From Segatella copri (GTDB taxonomy: Bacteria; Bacteroidota; Bacteroidia; Bacteroidales; Bacteroidaceae), in assembly GCF_019249795.2 (NCBI RefSeq), contig NZ_CP156891.1:558001-622000 (forward strand): a stretch of 64,000 nucleotides of DNA, in the 5' to 3' direction. The notes under the pieces were generated by a model, which worked only from the letters and a program-made list of their open reading frames with translations, made no database searches and was not told the DNA's origin. Positions 53,152 to 61,783 of the stretch are shown one piece after another. The translations under genes were made by a program, and so were the position numbers. Within the stretch, counting starts at the first letter, position 1, and each line of letters starts with the position of its first letter.

Positions 53152-54051
53152 TTAAATAATTTGTTTTACTTCATCCACAGTCTTGTTCAACATCTTAGCA
53201 ATATCATCAAGCGACATACCATTTTCCTGCATTCCCTTAATCATCTTACGAAGCATCTCATCCTTCTCCTTCAATTGACCATCCTTCTCCATAATAAGGG
53301 AATCTCGGGCTTCCAATTCTTTAAAGAATTCATCCTCTGCATTCATCTGATACCTCATATCAGGATCCGCAGCAGCCGATTGAAGACGACGGACAATGTA
53401 CTCCATATCATTATCGCCCTCAAACTGCTTATCATCAACCTTAATTACCTTTTTGTTGTCCGCAACATTCGTCTGGTCAAACAAGCAAAGAACCTTCTCC
53501 AAGCGATTGTTTACCCTACCATGCAACAAAGGAATCTGTACAATGATGCTATCATGCTGCAAGCTCTCAACAAAAGGATCAGGAATACCCTCCTCTACTT
53601 TTTTGCCATCATAAGTATAAGCATGATGGTTAACATATATAACAGGTTCCTCTATCTTACCGATACAATGCCCCAAAAGATAGATAGCTACCATAGGAAT
53701 AGCATACTTTTCATGCTCTTCCTTCAACATATTCTCCTCGTTGTTATATTGCAGTGCAAGATAACGACGGAAACGCAAAGTCTCAGTTGGCAGCCAGGTC
53801 TTTTGAAGTTCAATCAACATCAAGTGCGGCTTGTTGTCTTCATCCAAAACAGTAGCAGCAAAATCGATGCGAAACATGGAAATAGACTCACGACGAGTAA
53901 GATTCGCATATTCATTTCTGCGAATCTTCACATCGATAACTTTCTTCTTCAATAATGCTGCAAGAATGGTCTTCGCTATGCGGTCATCCTCCATCAAGTA
54001 TTTGAACACAGCATCATAAAGTGGGTTTGCTACATATACAACCATAACCAA
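53152..54051 (-). CDS. Rpn-family PD-(D/E)XK nuclease / transposase-like protein
   Basis: 299 residues (second ATG two codons in). The PD-(D/E)XK core is visible: NPLYDAVFKYLMED, then MFRIDFAATVLDEDNKPHLM followed by LIELQKTW, giving D...E-x-Q. FRRYLALQYNN is the next conserved block. The C-terminus is a charged coiled coil ending GMSLDDIAKMLNKTVDEVKQ, a small HTH-like tail. Rpn proteins are recombination-promoting DNases also found in defence islands. The promoter lies in the 72-bp sequence shared with the toxin-antitoxin operon. Confidence 0.88.
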   Translation of the reverse strand: MVMVVYVANPLYDAVFKYLMEDDRIAKTILAALLKKKVIDVKIRRNEYANLTRRESISMFRIDFAATVLDEDNKPHLMLIELQKTWLPTETLRFRRYLALQYNNEENMLKEEHEKYAIPMVAIYLLGHCIGKIEEPVIYVNHHAYTYDGKKVEEGIPDPFVESLQHDSIIVQIPLLHGRVNNRLEKVLCLFDQTNVADNKKVIKVDDKQFEGDNDMEYIVRRLQSAAADPDMRYQMNAEDEFFKELEARDSLIMEKDGQLKEKDEMLRKMIKGMQENGMSLDDIAKMLNKTVDEVKQII

Positions 54052-54082
54052 TCCTCCAATTATTAAATATTCAACTTACAGT

Positions 54083-54154
54083 CGCAAAATTACGCTTTTT
54101 TCTCGAAACCACCAAGGAAATCACAAGAAATCTGCAAGTTATCTGCAAATTACC
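54083..54154 (-). promoter_or_regulatory. shared 72-bp promoter region, copy 2 (Rpn promoter)
   Basis: Contains TAATTTTG (complement of 54085-54092) and the blocks gaaaccaccaag, aatctgcaagttatc and aattacc in the same order as 49961-50032. Confidence 0.7.
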
Positions 54155-54223
54155 ACAAAACCAGCATCATATAATCATTATAGCCTTCATAAGCAAGGCA
54201 GTTCCTAAGATAATTCCCACCTA

Positions 54224-54440
54224 TAGCAAGGCGGTTCCATCCCGCACAACCATGGCGAAGACCTTTGATGGTCCGCCAACCTTAGAGCGTAGCGGTTCCG
54301 AGCACCGAGTAGGGCGGTTTTCCTCTTCTTCCCTGAGGGGAGAAGACCGAGATGAGAGGTGGAGCCCTCTTTAAGGGTAAAGAGGGACGAGGTGTTTTTC
54401 GAAAAAGGGTAAGGAAGGACGGGTAGGTTTTCGAAAAAAG
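54224..54440 (+). repeat. palindromic interspersed repeat, copy D (beside rfbB)
   Basis: Full copy from gcggttccatcccgcac to tttcgaaaaaag, ending 3 bp before the rfbB stop. Hairpins: gacc/ggtc (about 54257-54273), tcttct/agaaga around ccctgagggg, and ccctcttt/aaagaggg (54370-54390). It may act as the terminator of the rfb transcript. Confidence 0.85.
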
Positions 54441-54443
54441 ACA

Positions 54444-55577
54444 TTATCTATCCTTGTACATATTCTCGTAATACTTCTGATACTCCCCAGAAGTAACATG
54501 ATCCATCCATTCCTGGTTCTCAAGATACCATTTTACGGTCTCCTCGATACCCTCCTCAAACTGGAGAGATGGCTCCCAGCCGAGTTCCTTCTGGAGCTTT
54601 CTAGAGTCGATGGCATAACGCATATCGTGACCCTTTCTGTCTGTTACATAAGTAATCAAATCCAAGTCAGCACCCTCAGGACGACCGAGCAATCTATCAA
54701 CGGTCTTGATTACCACCTTGATGATATCGATGTTCTTCCACTCGTTGAAACCACCGATGTTGTAAGTCTCAGCAATCTTACCCTTGTGGAAAATCATATC
54801 GATGGCACGGGCATGATCTACTACATACAACCAGTCGCGCACGTTCTCACCCTTACCATATACTGGCAATGGCTTGCGATGACGGATGTTGTTGATGAAC
54901 AGCGGAATCAACTTCTCAGGGAACTGGTATGGACCGTAGTTGTTAGAGCAGTTGGTCACGATGGTAGGCATACCGTATGTATCGTGGAAAGCACGGACGA
55001 AGTGGTCTGAACTTGCCTTAGATGCTGAGTATGGAGAGTGAGGATTGTACTTGGTAGTCTCTACGAAGAACTCCTCGCCGTAAGCCTCATGGTTCTTATC
55101 GCTGGATGCCTTGGTAGTGAAAGGAGCAGGAATACCCTCAGGATGAGTCATCTGCAAGGCACCGTAAACCTCATCAGTAGAGATGTGGTAGAAGCGCTTG
55201 CCCTCATATCCTTCAGGAAGACTCTCCCAGTAAATCTTTGCTGCCTGGAGCAGAGACAGGGTTCCCATCACGTTGGTCTGAGCAAAAGTGAATGGATCCT
55301 TGATACTTCTATCTACATGGCTCTCGGCAGCAAGATGGATGATGCCATCCACCTTGTAGTCCTGCATCAGTTTCAACATCAGGTTGAAATCGCAGATGTC
55401 GCCCTTAACGAATGTATAGTTAGGCTTGTCCTCGATGTCCTTGAGGTTAGCCAGATTGCCTGCGTAAGTCAACTTGTCGAGGTTGATGATGTGATACTCA
55501 GGATATTTGTTCACGAAAAGTCTTACTACGTGTGAGCCGATGAAACCAGCACCGCCTGTGATTAATATATTATGCAT
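54444..55577 (-). CDS. rfbB: dTDP-glucose 4,6-dehydratase
   Basis: 377 residues from MHNILITGGAGFIGSHVVRL. The NAD loop GGAGFIGSH, the YHISTDEVYGAL segment and the YSASKASSDH active site (Tyr-x3-Lys) are intact, as are the Asp/Glu of the dehydratase (TDEVYG). It converts dTDP-glucose to the 4-keto-6-deoxy sugar for rhamnose-type glycans. The frame is open 38 codons upstream through repeat copy E; family similarity fixes the start at 55577. rfbC and rfbD are not in the window. Confidence 0.96.
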   Translation of the reverse strand: MHNILITGGAGFIGSHVVRLFVNKYPEYHIINLDKLTYAGNLANLKDIEDKPNYTFVKGDICDFNLMLKLMQDYKVDGIIHLAAESHVDRSIKDPFTFAQTNVMGTLSLLQAAKIYWESLPEGYEGKRFYHISTDEVYGALQMTHPEGIPAPFTTKASSDKNHEAYGEEFFVETTKYNPHSPYSASKASSDHFVRAFHDTYGMPTIVTNCSNNYGPYQFPEKLIPLFINNIRHRKPLPVYGKGENVRDWLYVVDHARAIDMIFHKGKIAETYNIGGFNEWKNIDIIKVVIKTVDRLLGRPEGADLDLITYVTDRKGHDMRYAIDSRKLQKELGWEPSLQFEEGIEETVKWYLENQEWMDHVTSGEYQKYYENMYKDR

Positions 55578-55610
55578 ACTTACTAATTTATTTTTTAGGA
55601 ATCCCTCAAC

Positions 55611-55787
55611 CTTGCAGTCCCATCCCGCAAAAACTGGCGAGACCTCTGACGGTCCGCTAACTTTAGAGCGTAGCGGTTCCGAGCACGCCAAAAGTGTGCG
55701 GTTACATCCCCGCTTCCTGAGGAAGAGGGGCTTGGGGAGAAAGTGGAGCTCCCTTTGGAAAGGGAGACGGAGGGATTTGAAAAAAGT
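55611..55787 (+). repeat. palindromic interspersed repeat, copy E (between rfbA and rfbB)
   Basis: Fills most of the gap between the two rfb genes. Hairpins: gacc/ggtc core (about 55640-55656), a stem of ccccgcttcct with aggaagagggg, and ctcccttt/aaagggag (55750-55767). The rfbA stop codon begins at the next base. Its minus-strand frame is open into rfbB. Confidence 0.85.
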
Positions 55788-56696
55788 TTAATATTCAAGA
55801 TTCTTTATCAAAGAAGTTTCATTCTCTTCAAGGATTGAAAGGAGATACTTGCCATAGTCATTCTTCAACATTGGCTGAGCATTCTCACGCAACGTATCAC
55901 TATCTATCCATCCTTGGCGATAAGCAATACCTTCCAAGCAAGCTACCTTCAAGCCTTGTCGCTTCTCCAAGACTTCGATAAAGGTAGATGCCTCAGAAAG
56001 GGAATCATGGGTTCCGGTATCAAGCCAGGCGAATCCTCTTGCCATGGTCTGTACCTTCAGCTGCTTATCCTTCAGGAACTCCTGGTTTACTGTTGTGATT
56101 TCCAACTCACCACGAGCAGATGGTTTGATATGCTTAGCCACTTCCACCACCTTATTAGGATAGAAGTATAAGCCCACTACAGCATAATTGCTCTTTGGAT
56201 GCTGAGGCTTCTCTTCGATACTCAGGCAATTGCCTTGCTCATCAAACTCTGCCACGCCATATCGCTCAGGATCACTTACACGATAACCAAATACAGTAGC
56301 TTTGTTATTCTGCTCCGCATCTACTACAGCCTGATGCAACATCTGGTTCAAACCAGCACCATAGAAGATGTTATCTCCCAAAACGAGACAAGCAGAATCA
56401 TTACCGATGAACTTCTCACCGATTATGAAAGCCTGTGCCAAACCATCTGGTGAAGGCTGCTCAGCATACTCAAATTTCACACCCAGTTGGCTACCATCAC
56501 CAAGCAATCGCTTGAATCCAGGCAAGTCGAATGGAGTTGAGATAATCAGAATCTCACGGATACCTGCCAACATTAAAACCGAGATAGGATAATATATCAT
56601 CGGTTTATCAAAGATAGGTATCAACTGCTTGCTGATACCCTTTGTGATAGGATACAAACGTGTACCGCTACCACCTGCTAATACGATTCCTTTCAT
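55788..56696 (-). CDS. rfbA: glucose-1-phosphate thymidylyltransferase
   Basis: 302 residues. The nucleotidyltransferase signature [18 protein letters not shown] is at residues 8-25, followed by [16 protein letters not shown], the GDNIFYGAG metal/substrate loop and [19 protein letters not shown]. It makes dTDP-glucose, the substrate of RfbB encoded next. The length is normal. It lies 11 bp downstream of the GT4 gene. Confidence 0.97.
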   Translation of the reverse strand: MKGIVLAGGSGTRLYPITKGISKQLIPIFDKPMIYYPISVLMLAGIREILIISTPFDLPGFKRLLGDGSQLGVKFEYAEQPSPDGLAQAFIIGEKFIGNDSACLVLGDNIFYGAGLNQMLHQAVVDAEQNNKATVFGYRVSDPERYGVAEFDEQGNCLSIEEKPQHPKSNYAVVGLYFYPNKVVEVAKHIKPSARGELEITTVNQEFLKDKQLKVQTMARGFAWLDTGTHDSLSEASTFIEVLEKRQGLKVACLEGIAYRQGWIDSDTLRENAQPMLKNDYGKYLLSILEENETSLIKNLEY

Positions 56697-56707
56697 GAAA
56701 TATTTTA

Positions 56708-57805
56708 CTATTTATTCTGATAAAATTTCATCATTCTCATTGCTTCGCTGTGAGAATCAAATCCATTCTTCTTTACCTCTTCAGCATAGCTTCTTCGCTT
56801 GCCAAGATTTGCATTCACTACATTGATAATAGTATCAGCCCAAACTTCAGGCGATTCATTTAATCCTATGTAGTGTGCCAACTCTGAAGCTGTAGTCTCT
56901 TCTGTTATATTCTTAGAGAAGAAGATTGGTAAACCTGCACATTGAGCTTCTATGCCAACAACAGGCATACCCTCATACAAACTTGGTAGCAAGAATGCAT
57001 CAAAAGCATTATAAAATTGCTTGATGTCATCACGGCGACCTAAATCCTCTACTCTATCTTGCAATCCATATTCTTTTATCTTTTCATGCATTGCCTTTTC
57101 TAATTCGCCAAAGCCAATCATGACAAGTTTAGCTTTAGGCTGTTTTTTAGCAATCGCATTGAATATATCAATCAGGAAAAGAGGATTCTTCTGATCAACA
57201 TATCGTCCGATAAAGCCATAGATCACCTTGTCTTCCCATCCAAACTTCTTTCTGGTTTCATCTCTAAGAACCTTATCGAAAGCATTGGCATCAGCATTGA
57301 TTACAGTCTTGAATATTGTAATATCACCTTTATCATAGGTTTTCTTACCAAATTGCCAAACTCCACAATCTATAGAATTTGCCATGTAGTAATTAGCAAA
57401 CCAATGGGAGAAAGGACGAAGAGCCAGTTTTACTATAGTTTTCTTCTCATTTTTGTCACCTTTAGATATACTCTCCGAGATTCTAACCTTTACACCAGCT
57501 AACCACCCCAAGAACATAGGAAATACATTCAATGTATTATCAAAGGCATGCATGATTTCATAGTTGTTGTCCTTCAATATTTTATAAGTCTCTCTCATAT
57601 GCGCTCCAATATGCTTGTAAGGAGCAACCTTATAAACCCTGCCACCTAAAGAAAGAATTTCTTCCTCAGGAATACCATTTGAATCAGAATCACAGATAAA
57701 GTCAAACTGAATCTGGGTTCTATCAATATGTCGGTAATACTCCATAATAAGATTTCGTTTTCCGCCAGAATGGAGTACACCTGCGATAATTGCTATTCTC
57801 TTCAT
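56708..57805 (-). CDS. glycosyltransferase family 4 (GT-B) enzyme
   Basis: 365 residues from [20 protein letters not shown]; three further codons are possible upstream. The N-terminal glycine loop (LHSGGKR) and the C-terminal donor site ([20 protein letters not shown]) with the E-x7-E motif mark a retaining GT4. [20 protein letters not shown] opens the second domain. It acts in the cytoplasm on a lipid-linked sugar in O-antigen, capsule or exopolysaccharide synthesis; donor and acceptor are unknown. It is followed by rfbA. An IS4-type gene lies just upstream. Confidence 0.92.
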   Translation of the reverse strand: MKRIAIIAGVLHSGGKRNLIMEYYRHIDRTQIQFDFICDSDSNGIPEEEILSLGGRVYKVAPYKHIGAHMRETYKILKDNNYEIMHAFDNTLNVFPMFLGWLAGVKVRISESISKGDKNEKKTIVKLALRPFSHWFANYYMANSIDCGVWQFGKKTYDKGDITIFKTVINADANAFDKVLRDETRKKFGWEDKVIYGFIGRYVDQKNPLFLIDIFNAIAKKQPKAKLVMIGFGELEKAMHEKIKEYGLQDRVEDLGRRDDIKQFYNAFDAFLLPSLYEGMPVVGIEAQCAGLPIFFSKNITEETTASELAHYIGLNESPEVWADTIINVVNANLGKRRSYAEEVKKNGFDSHSEAMRMMKFYQNK

Positions 57806-57963
57806 AACCATCAACTATTTTACAATACTGCGTTAAATTAACATTTAATCGTCTATAAATCAATAACTTATATTAAGAAATGCTTATGAAAACTTAACTA
57901 TAAAAAGTTGGTCAAGTCACTGGTTTTCAGTAACTTTGCAAATCACGACAAACGCAAAATTAT

Positions 57964-59187
57964 ATGAATACAGGACTTGACCAATATATGGATATCTTTA
58001 AAGATGCAGTTGAAGATTCGGCTGCAAAGTTAACAAAAAGTTTCGAGAAAATACTCATCGAGGTGATAATTTTGTTCATGGTAATACCAAGAAAGATAAA
58101 TTTCACCCAAATGGGGAGGTATGGCTCGCATGTTGAGCAAACCTATCGCAACGCATTCGGCTTAAAAAAGTCGAAAAGCATTGACTGGCTCAAACTTAAT
58201 GTCTCACTTGCCAAGCGCTTCTTTGGTAAACAGGGAAGATGGGCTATTGCCATTGATCCCAGCTACATCAGCAAAGCTGGCAAGAAGACTCCACATATCG
58301 GTCGTTTTTGGTCGGGATGTGCACAGTCTGTTAAACATGGTCTCGAAATCATGGGTATTGGCCTCATTGATATTGATGCCAAAGACTGCATGATGTTAAA
58401 AGCACACCAGTCGCTAAGTAATAAAGAACTGAGTCTTAGAAACAAGACTATGGTAGATTTCTATATCAGCGTCATTAAGCGTTACCGCAAGGAACTTCTT
58501 AAACTCTCAACCCTCATAGTTGCAGATGCTTACTTCTCTACAAGTACATTTGTTAATGGGATAAAAAAAGAAGGGTTCTCTTTGATAAGCCGCTTTCGTG
58601 ACAATGCTTGTCTCTTTTATGTCTATGCTGGTCCACGTACTGGAAAACGTGGTCGCCCCAAGACCAAGGATGGCAAGATTGATATGAAGAATCTTGACCT
58701 CACTCGAATGGAGAAGATGGAGATGAAAGATATAGAAGGAACAGCTTATACTTTGATAGCCTATTCCAAGGCACTCAGGTGTAAAGTTAGACTTGTCATC
58801 TGGCAGATGCCGAATGGCAAGAAGAAACTATTCTTCTCTACAGACACCTCACTTTCGGGTGAAGAAGTACTTCTTTATTATAGAACCAGGTTCCAGATCG
58901 AATTTTGCTTTCGTGACGCCAAAGGCTATACTGGTCTTATGGACTGCCAGGCTCGCGATAAGTGGAAACTCGATTTTGCTTTCAATGCTTCGTTCACATC
59001 ACTAAATGTTGCCAAGGTAACTATGAAGGAGATGGGAATGGAATATTCTATGTCTTCATTCAAGTCACTGATGACCAACATTTATCTGGTGAAACGAATT
59101 TTTAAAGCAAGCGGGTACACCCCGAACCGAACTTTAATTAGCAAGATTTTCAAAGATCTCTCGTGCTTACAGCGTATAGCTGCTTAG
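57964..59187 (+). CDS. IS4-type DDE transposase
   Basis: 407 residues. A DDE_Tnp_1-like core: AIAIDPSYISKAGKKTPHIG with the first Asp, LIVADAYFSTSTFVNGIKKE with the second, and the YYRTRFQIEFCFRDAKGY segment with the Y-(2)-R-(3)-E-(6)-K signature of IS4-related enzymes. All motifs are intact. It is on the opposite strand to its neighbours and separates the GT4 and epimerase genes. A promoter-like run with aactttgca lies upstream. The exact IS ends are not resolved; a weak cgttaa match exists at 57831 and 59203-59208. Confidence 0.88.
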   Translation: MNTGLDQYMDIFKDAVEDSAAKLTKSFEKILIEVIILFMVIPRKINFTQMGRYGSHVEQTYRNAFGLKKSKSIDWLKLNVSLAKRFFGKQGRWAIAIDPSYISKAGKKTPHIGRFWSGCAQSVKHGLEIMGIGLIDIDAKDCMMLKAHQSLSNKELSLRNKTMVDFYISVIKRYRKELLKLSTLIVADAYFSTSTFVNGIKKEGFSLISRFRDNACLFYVYAGPRTGKRGRPKTKDGKIDMKNLDLTRMEKMEMKDIEGTAYTLIAYSKALRCKVRLVIWQMPNGKKKLFFSTDTSLSGEEVLLYYRTRFQIEFCFRDAKGYTGLMDCQARDKWKLDFAFNASFTSLNVAKVTMKEMGMEYSMSSFKSLMTNIYLVKRIFKASGYTPNRTLISKIFKDLSCLQRIAA

Positions 59188-59202
59188 CACATTATTGAAT
59201 TA

Positions 59203-60135
59203 TTAACGAACTATTGATTTTACAGATTCATTATAAAAAGTAGAGATACCATTCAACATAGGAGTCAACTCAACTTGTGCCAAACGTTGCATCTTTTCAG
59301 TATCCAAAACCATGTTAGACACATCCATAGGGCGGGCATTCTCATAGACAATCTTAAAATCCTTCTTTGTGATAATCTTCAAGAATGCAAGAACATCATT
59401 CACAGAATAGCCTCTGCCACTGCCCAAGTTAACGGTCTCGTTGTTGACATCCTTATCTATCAACTGATAGAATACCTTTGCCAAATCATCAATATAGATA
59501 TAATCACGGATTGCCGAGCCATCCCCCCAAACTTCTACAGGTTTATCCTCCAAGATCTTACCAATAGCTACAGCCACCAATCCTTGCTTACCATGTAAAT
59601 TTTGACCATGACCATATGGATTAGATGGACGAACAATTAAGTACTTCAACTTTTCTGTACGATTTTTAAAAAGAATACTATTCTCCATCATTTGCTTTGA
59701 CCAGCCATAGTAAGAAATAGGTGCCATTTCATCTGTCTCAACAAATGGTAGCATCGTTGAACGATTACCATATATAGTACCACCAGAAGAGAAATAAACA
59801 AACTTGATATTCTCCTTGGCACAAATCTCCATCAGTTTGATGGAAGGGAATATCATGTTCTTAAACTCATTGTTGAAATCATCATATCCACTGCCAGGAA
59901 TCAGCGTAGACACAAGATGAACCACGATATCTATCTTGTTACCAATCAAAATCTTTTCAACCTTGTCGATATTACCTAAAGCCTCTCGGTAAATCTTTAC
60001 ATTAAGGCCATCAAGTCTCGACACATTGGCAAACTCTGGTTCTACAACAAAAACATTATATTTTTCGTTTGTCAAAAACTGCTTGACCAAACTGGAGCCA
60101 ATAAATCCTGCTCCTCCTATAAAAAGTATCTTCAT
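59203..60135 (-). CDS. NAD-dependent epimerase/dehydratase (UDP-sugar type)
   Basis: 310 residues. GGAGFIGSSLVKQF is the dinucleotide loop, VHLVSTLIPG and YFSSGGTIYGN follow, and SYYGWSKQMMENSI carries the Tyr-x3-Lys pair. VRPSNPYGHGQN and RDYIYIDDLAKVFYQL match extended SDRs such as UDP-glucose 4-epimerases. The product sugar is unknown. The last codons abut the IS4-type insertion, so the final residues may have been changed. The HNH-type gene ends 1 bp upstream. Confidence 0.92.
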   Translation of the reverse strand: MKILFIGGAGFIGSSLVKQFLTNEKYNVFVVEPEFANVSRLDGLNVKIYREALGNIDKVEKILIGNKIDIVVHLVSTLIPGSGYDDFNNEFKNMIFPSIKLMEICAKENIKFVYFSSGGTIYGNRSTMLPFVETDEMAPISYYGWSKQMMENSILFKNRTEKLKYLIVRPSNPYGHGQNLHGKQGLVAVAIGKILEDKPVEVWGDGSAIRDYIYIDDLAKVFYQLIDKDVNNETVNLGSGRGYSVNDVLAFLKIITKKDFKIVYENARPMDVSNMVLDTEKMQRLAQVELTPMLNGISTFYNESVKSIVR

Positions 60136-60136
60136 A

Positions 60137-60898
60137 TTATTTCACATTACTATTAAATCTCAACATAAAGATATCCAACTGCATAACATCATCAAATTCA
60201 AAGATACTCTCGTTTCCTCGTGCAGGCAGTAATATCGTTTTAGCTTCTTCTCGTAAAAAGCTATACCCATTTACCTGAAAAGCAATAGGTAAAACCTCTA
60301 TATAAAAAAGCTGATTGCCCATCCAAAAGCGATATAATCCAGATTTCATCATCTCATCAATTACATTCTCGTTCATGGGAAGTTCAAGTCGTTGGTCTTC
60401 ACCAGGGCACAATATAATATTATTGAAAACATAAAATACATGCGGATTGCCAATATTAAAGCGAGCAAATTGGCGAACCATTTCAAACATTGGATGGTTA
60501 CCATTTCCTGTTACTTGATGGTATTTTTGCAAGAACACTTCATAGAGAGATCTTTTGAATTGCCTGGTTATTACTCTAGAATTAAAATTTCTTCTAACCT
60601 TTATAGTACGCTTGGAATGATAATAATTGAAGAATACAGAACTAAATTTCTTATGTGTATTCTCATCCAAATTATGACCAAATATCCAAAAAGCATTGAA
60701 AATCTCCTTAAACGCTAAGTCGCATGAAGGAACACCTCGTGTTGCTTTTCCAAAATAATGATTGCAGTCATTACATACATCAAAGCCAATATCGTCACTG
60801 CCTAAATTATGTGGTACTATATGGGGAGCATCCGTAAAACGTACTTCAGGCATTTCTTTCCCACACCAGATACATTTAGCAGTTTTTACATACTTCAT
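60137..60898 (-). CDS. HNH-type zinc protein of unknown role
   Basis: 253 residues from MKYVKTAKCIWCGKEMPEVR. The N-terminus shows C9-x2-C12, H26-x3-H30-N31 and C42-x2-C45-N46 (HIVPHNLGSDDIGFDVCNDC), the arrangement of HNH-type endonucleases. The remainder is helical and beta-mixed without a known family. If active it would be a metal-dependent nuclease, though loss of catalysis is common in this fold. It is tightly packed between the UPF0489 gene (30 bp) and the epimerase gene (1 bp), which is unusual for a nuclease in a polysaccharide locus. Confidence 0.65.
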   Translation of the reverse strand: MKYVKTAKCIWCGKEMPEVRFTDAPHIVPHNLGSDDIGFDVCNDCNHYFGKATRGVPSCDLAFKEIFNAFWIFGHNLDENTHKKFSSVFFNYYHSKRTIKVRRNFNSRVITRQFKRSLYEVFLQKYHQVTGNGNHPMFEMVRQFARFNIGNPHVFYVFNNIILCPGEDQRLELPMNENVIDEMMKSGLYRFWMGNQLFYIEVLPIAFQVNGYSFLREEAKTILLPARGNESIFEFDDVMQLDIFMLRFNSNVK

Positions 60899-60928
60899 AA
60901 TCAATTCTATACAAGTTATATTCCTTTT

Positions 60929-61714
60929 CTATTGATAATCATCAGGAAAACCATATGGTCGTTCTTCATAAGCCTCCATAAAGACATTAAGAGCATGTAT
61001 CGCATTCCCCCAATTACCACAGCACTCTGGACTCAAAGCTATAGTTAGTACATTAATACTATGCTTGCAATTTCTAAGTTTTTGAGCCAATATTCTGATG
61101 TATTCATCTGACAGTATTTGAATGTAACCATCATCACTTGAATGAAAAAAATAATCCAGGTCCAAATTAACAATCCACTTGACAGATTCTTGTCCAATGG
61201 CTCTATTAAGTTGTTCACCATCTTCATCCACTTGAAGATTATCTTCTATATAACTTAACAGCTTAGAAGCCGATACACTTTGTATAGTAGCACCAAGTAA
61301 TTTTTCTCGCTCACTTCTGCCTAAAGATGTACGAGTTGAATACACAACATCCCAAAACCATTGAGGAAATAAGTACATGCATTGAGTAATATAATTATCC
61401 CAGCGAAATGCCTTCAGCGAAATACCATTACCTTCATTTGTCCAAGATAAATTTGTGTATTCATCTATAGACAGATGTTGATTATCCTTGATATGCCTAT
61501 ATATATCAAAAGGCGTATTCGTCCCAAGATCATTATGCTTGTCAATATGCATAAAGTTATACCTTGTATCTGCATCACACTCTTGCATCCAACACCAAGC
61601 GGCAGCAAGATGATTATCCATAACATAAACATTATTAGTTTTCCACAAGAAAACTAAATTATCAAAATCAGATTGCTGTTTATGATAATCAGTAGGAAGA
61701 TTTCTTATCCACAT
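60929..61714 (-). CDS. UPF0489-family protein, arginase-like
   Basis: 261 residues. The metal-site motifs VYVMDNHLAAAWCW (30-43), HIDKHND (56-62) and VNLDLDYFF (182-190) fit the UPF0489 family, which includes the peptide arginases that turn arginine into ornithine in ribosomal peptides. The D-x-H-x-D and D-x-D pairs are the expected manganese ligands. No precursor peptide or RiPP gene is visible nearby, so the target is unknown. It is cotranscribed with the KAP NTPase and HNH-type genes. Confidence 0.7.
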   Translation of the reverse strand: MWIRNLPTDYHKQQSDFDNLVFLWKTNNVYVMDNHLAAAWCWMQECDADTRYNFMHIDKHNDLGTNTPFDIYRHIKDNQHLSIDEYTNLSWTNEGNGISLKAFRWDNYITQCMYLFPQWFWDVVYSTRTSLGRSEREKLLGATIQSVSASKLLSYIEDNLQVDEDGEQLNRAIGQESVKWIVNLDLDYFFHSSDDGYIQILSDEYIRILAQKLRNCKHSINVLTIALSPECCGNWGNAIHALNVFMEAYEERPYGFPDDYQ

Positions 61715-61783
61715 AATAACATACTAATATTTACAAACAACTAATTGCTCACCTAAATTACGATATTCTTCTTGTAACTCCTT

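Noticed and set aside
55578..55691. 38-codon N-terminal extension of rfbB
   Set aside because: This part is repeat copy E read through. RfbB proteins begin at the MHNILITGG start.
57831..59208. Terminal inverted repeats of the IS4-type element
   Set aside because: Only cgttaa is shared by the two candidate ends and the next bases do not match, so I give only the transposase gene.
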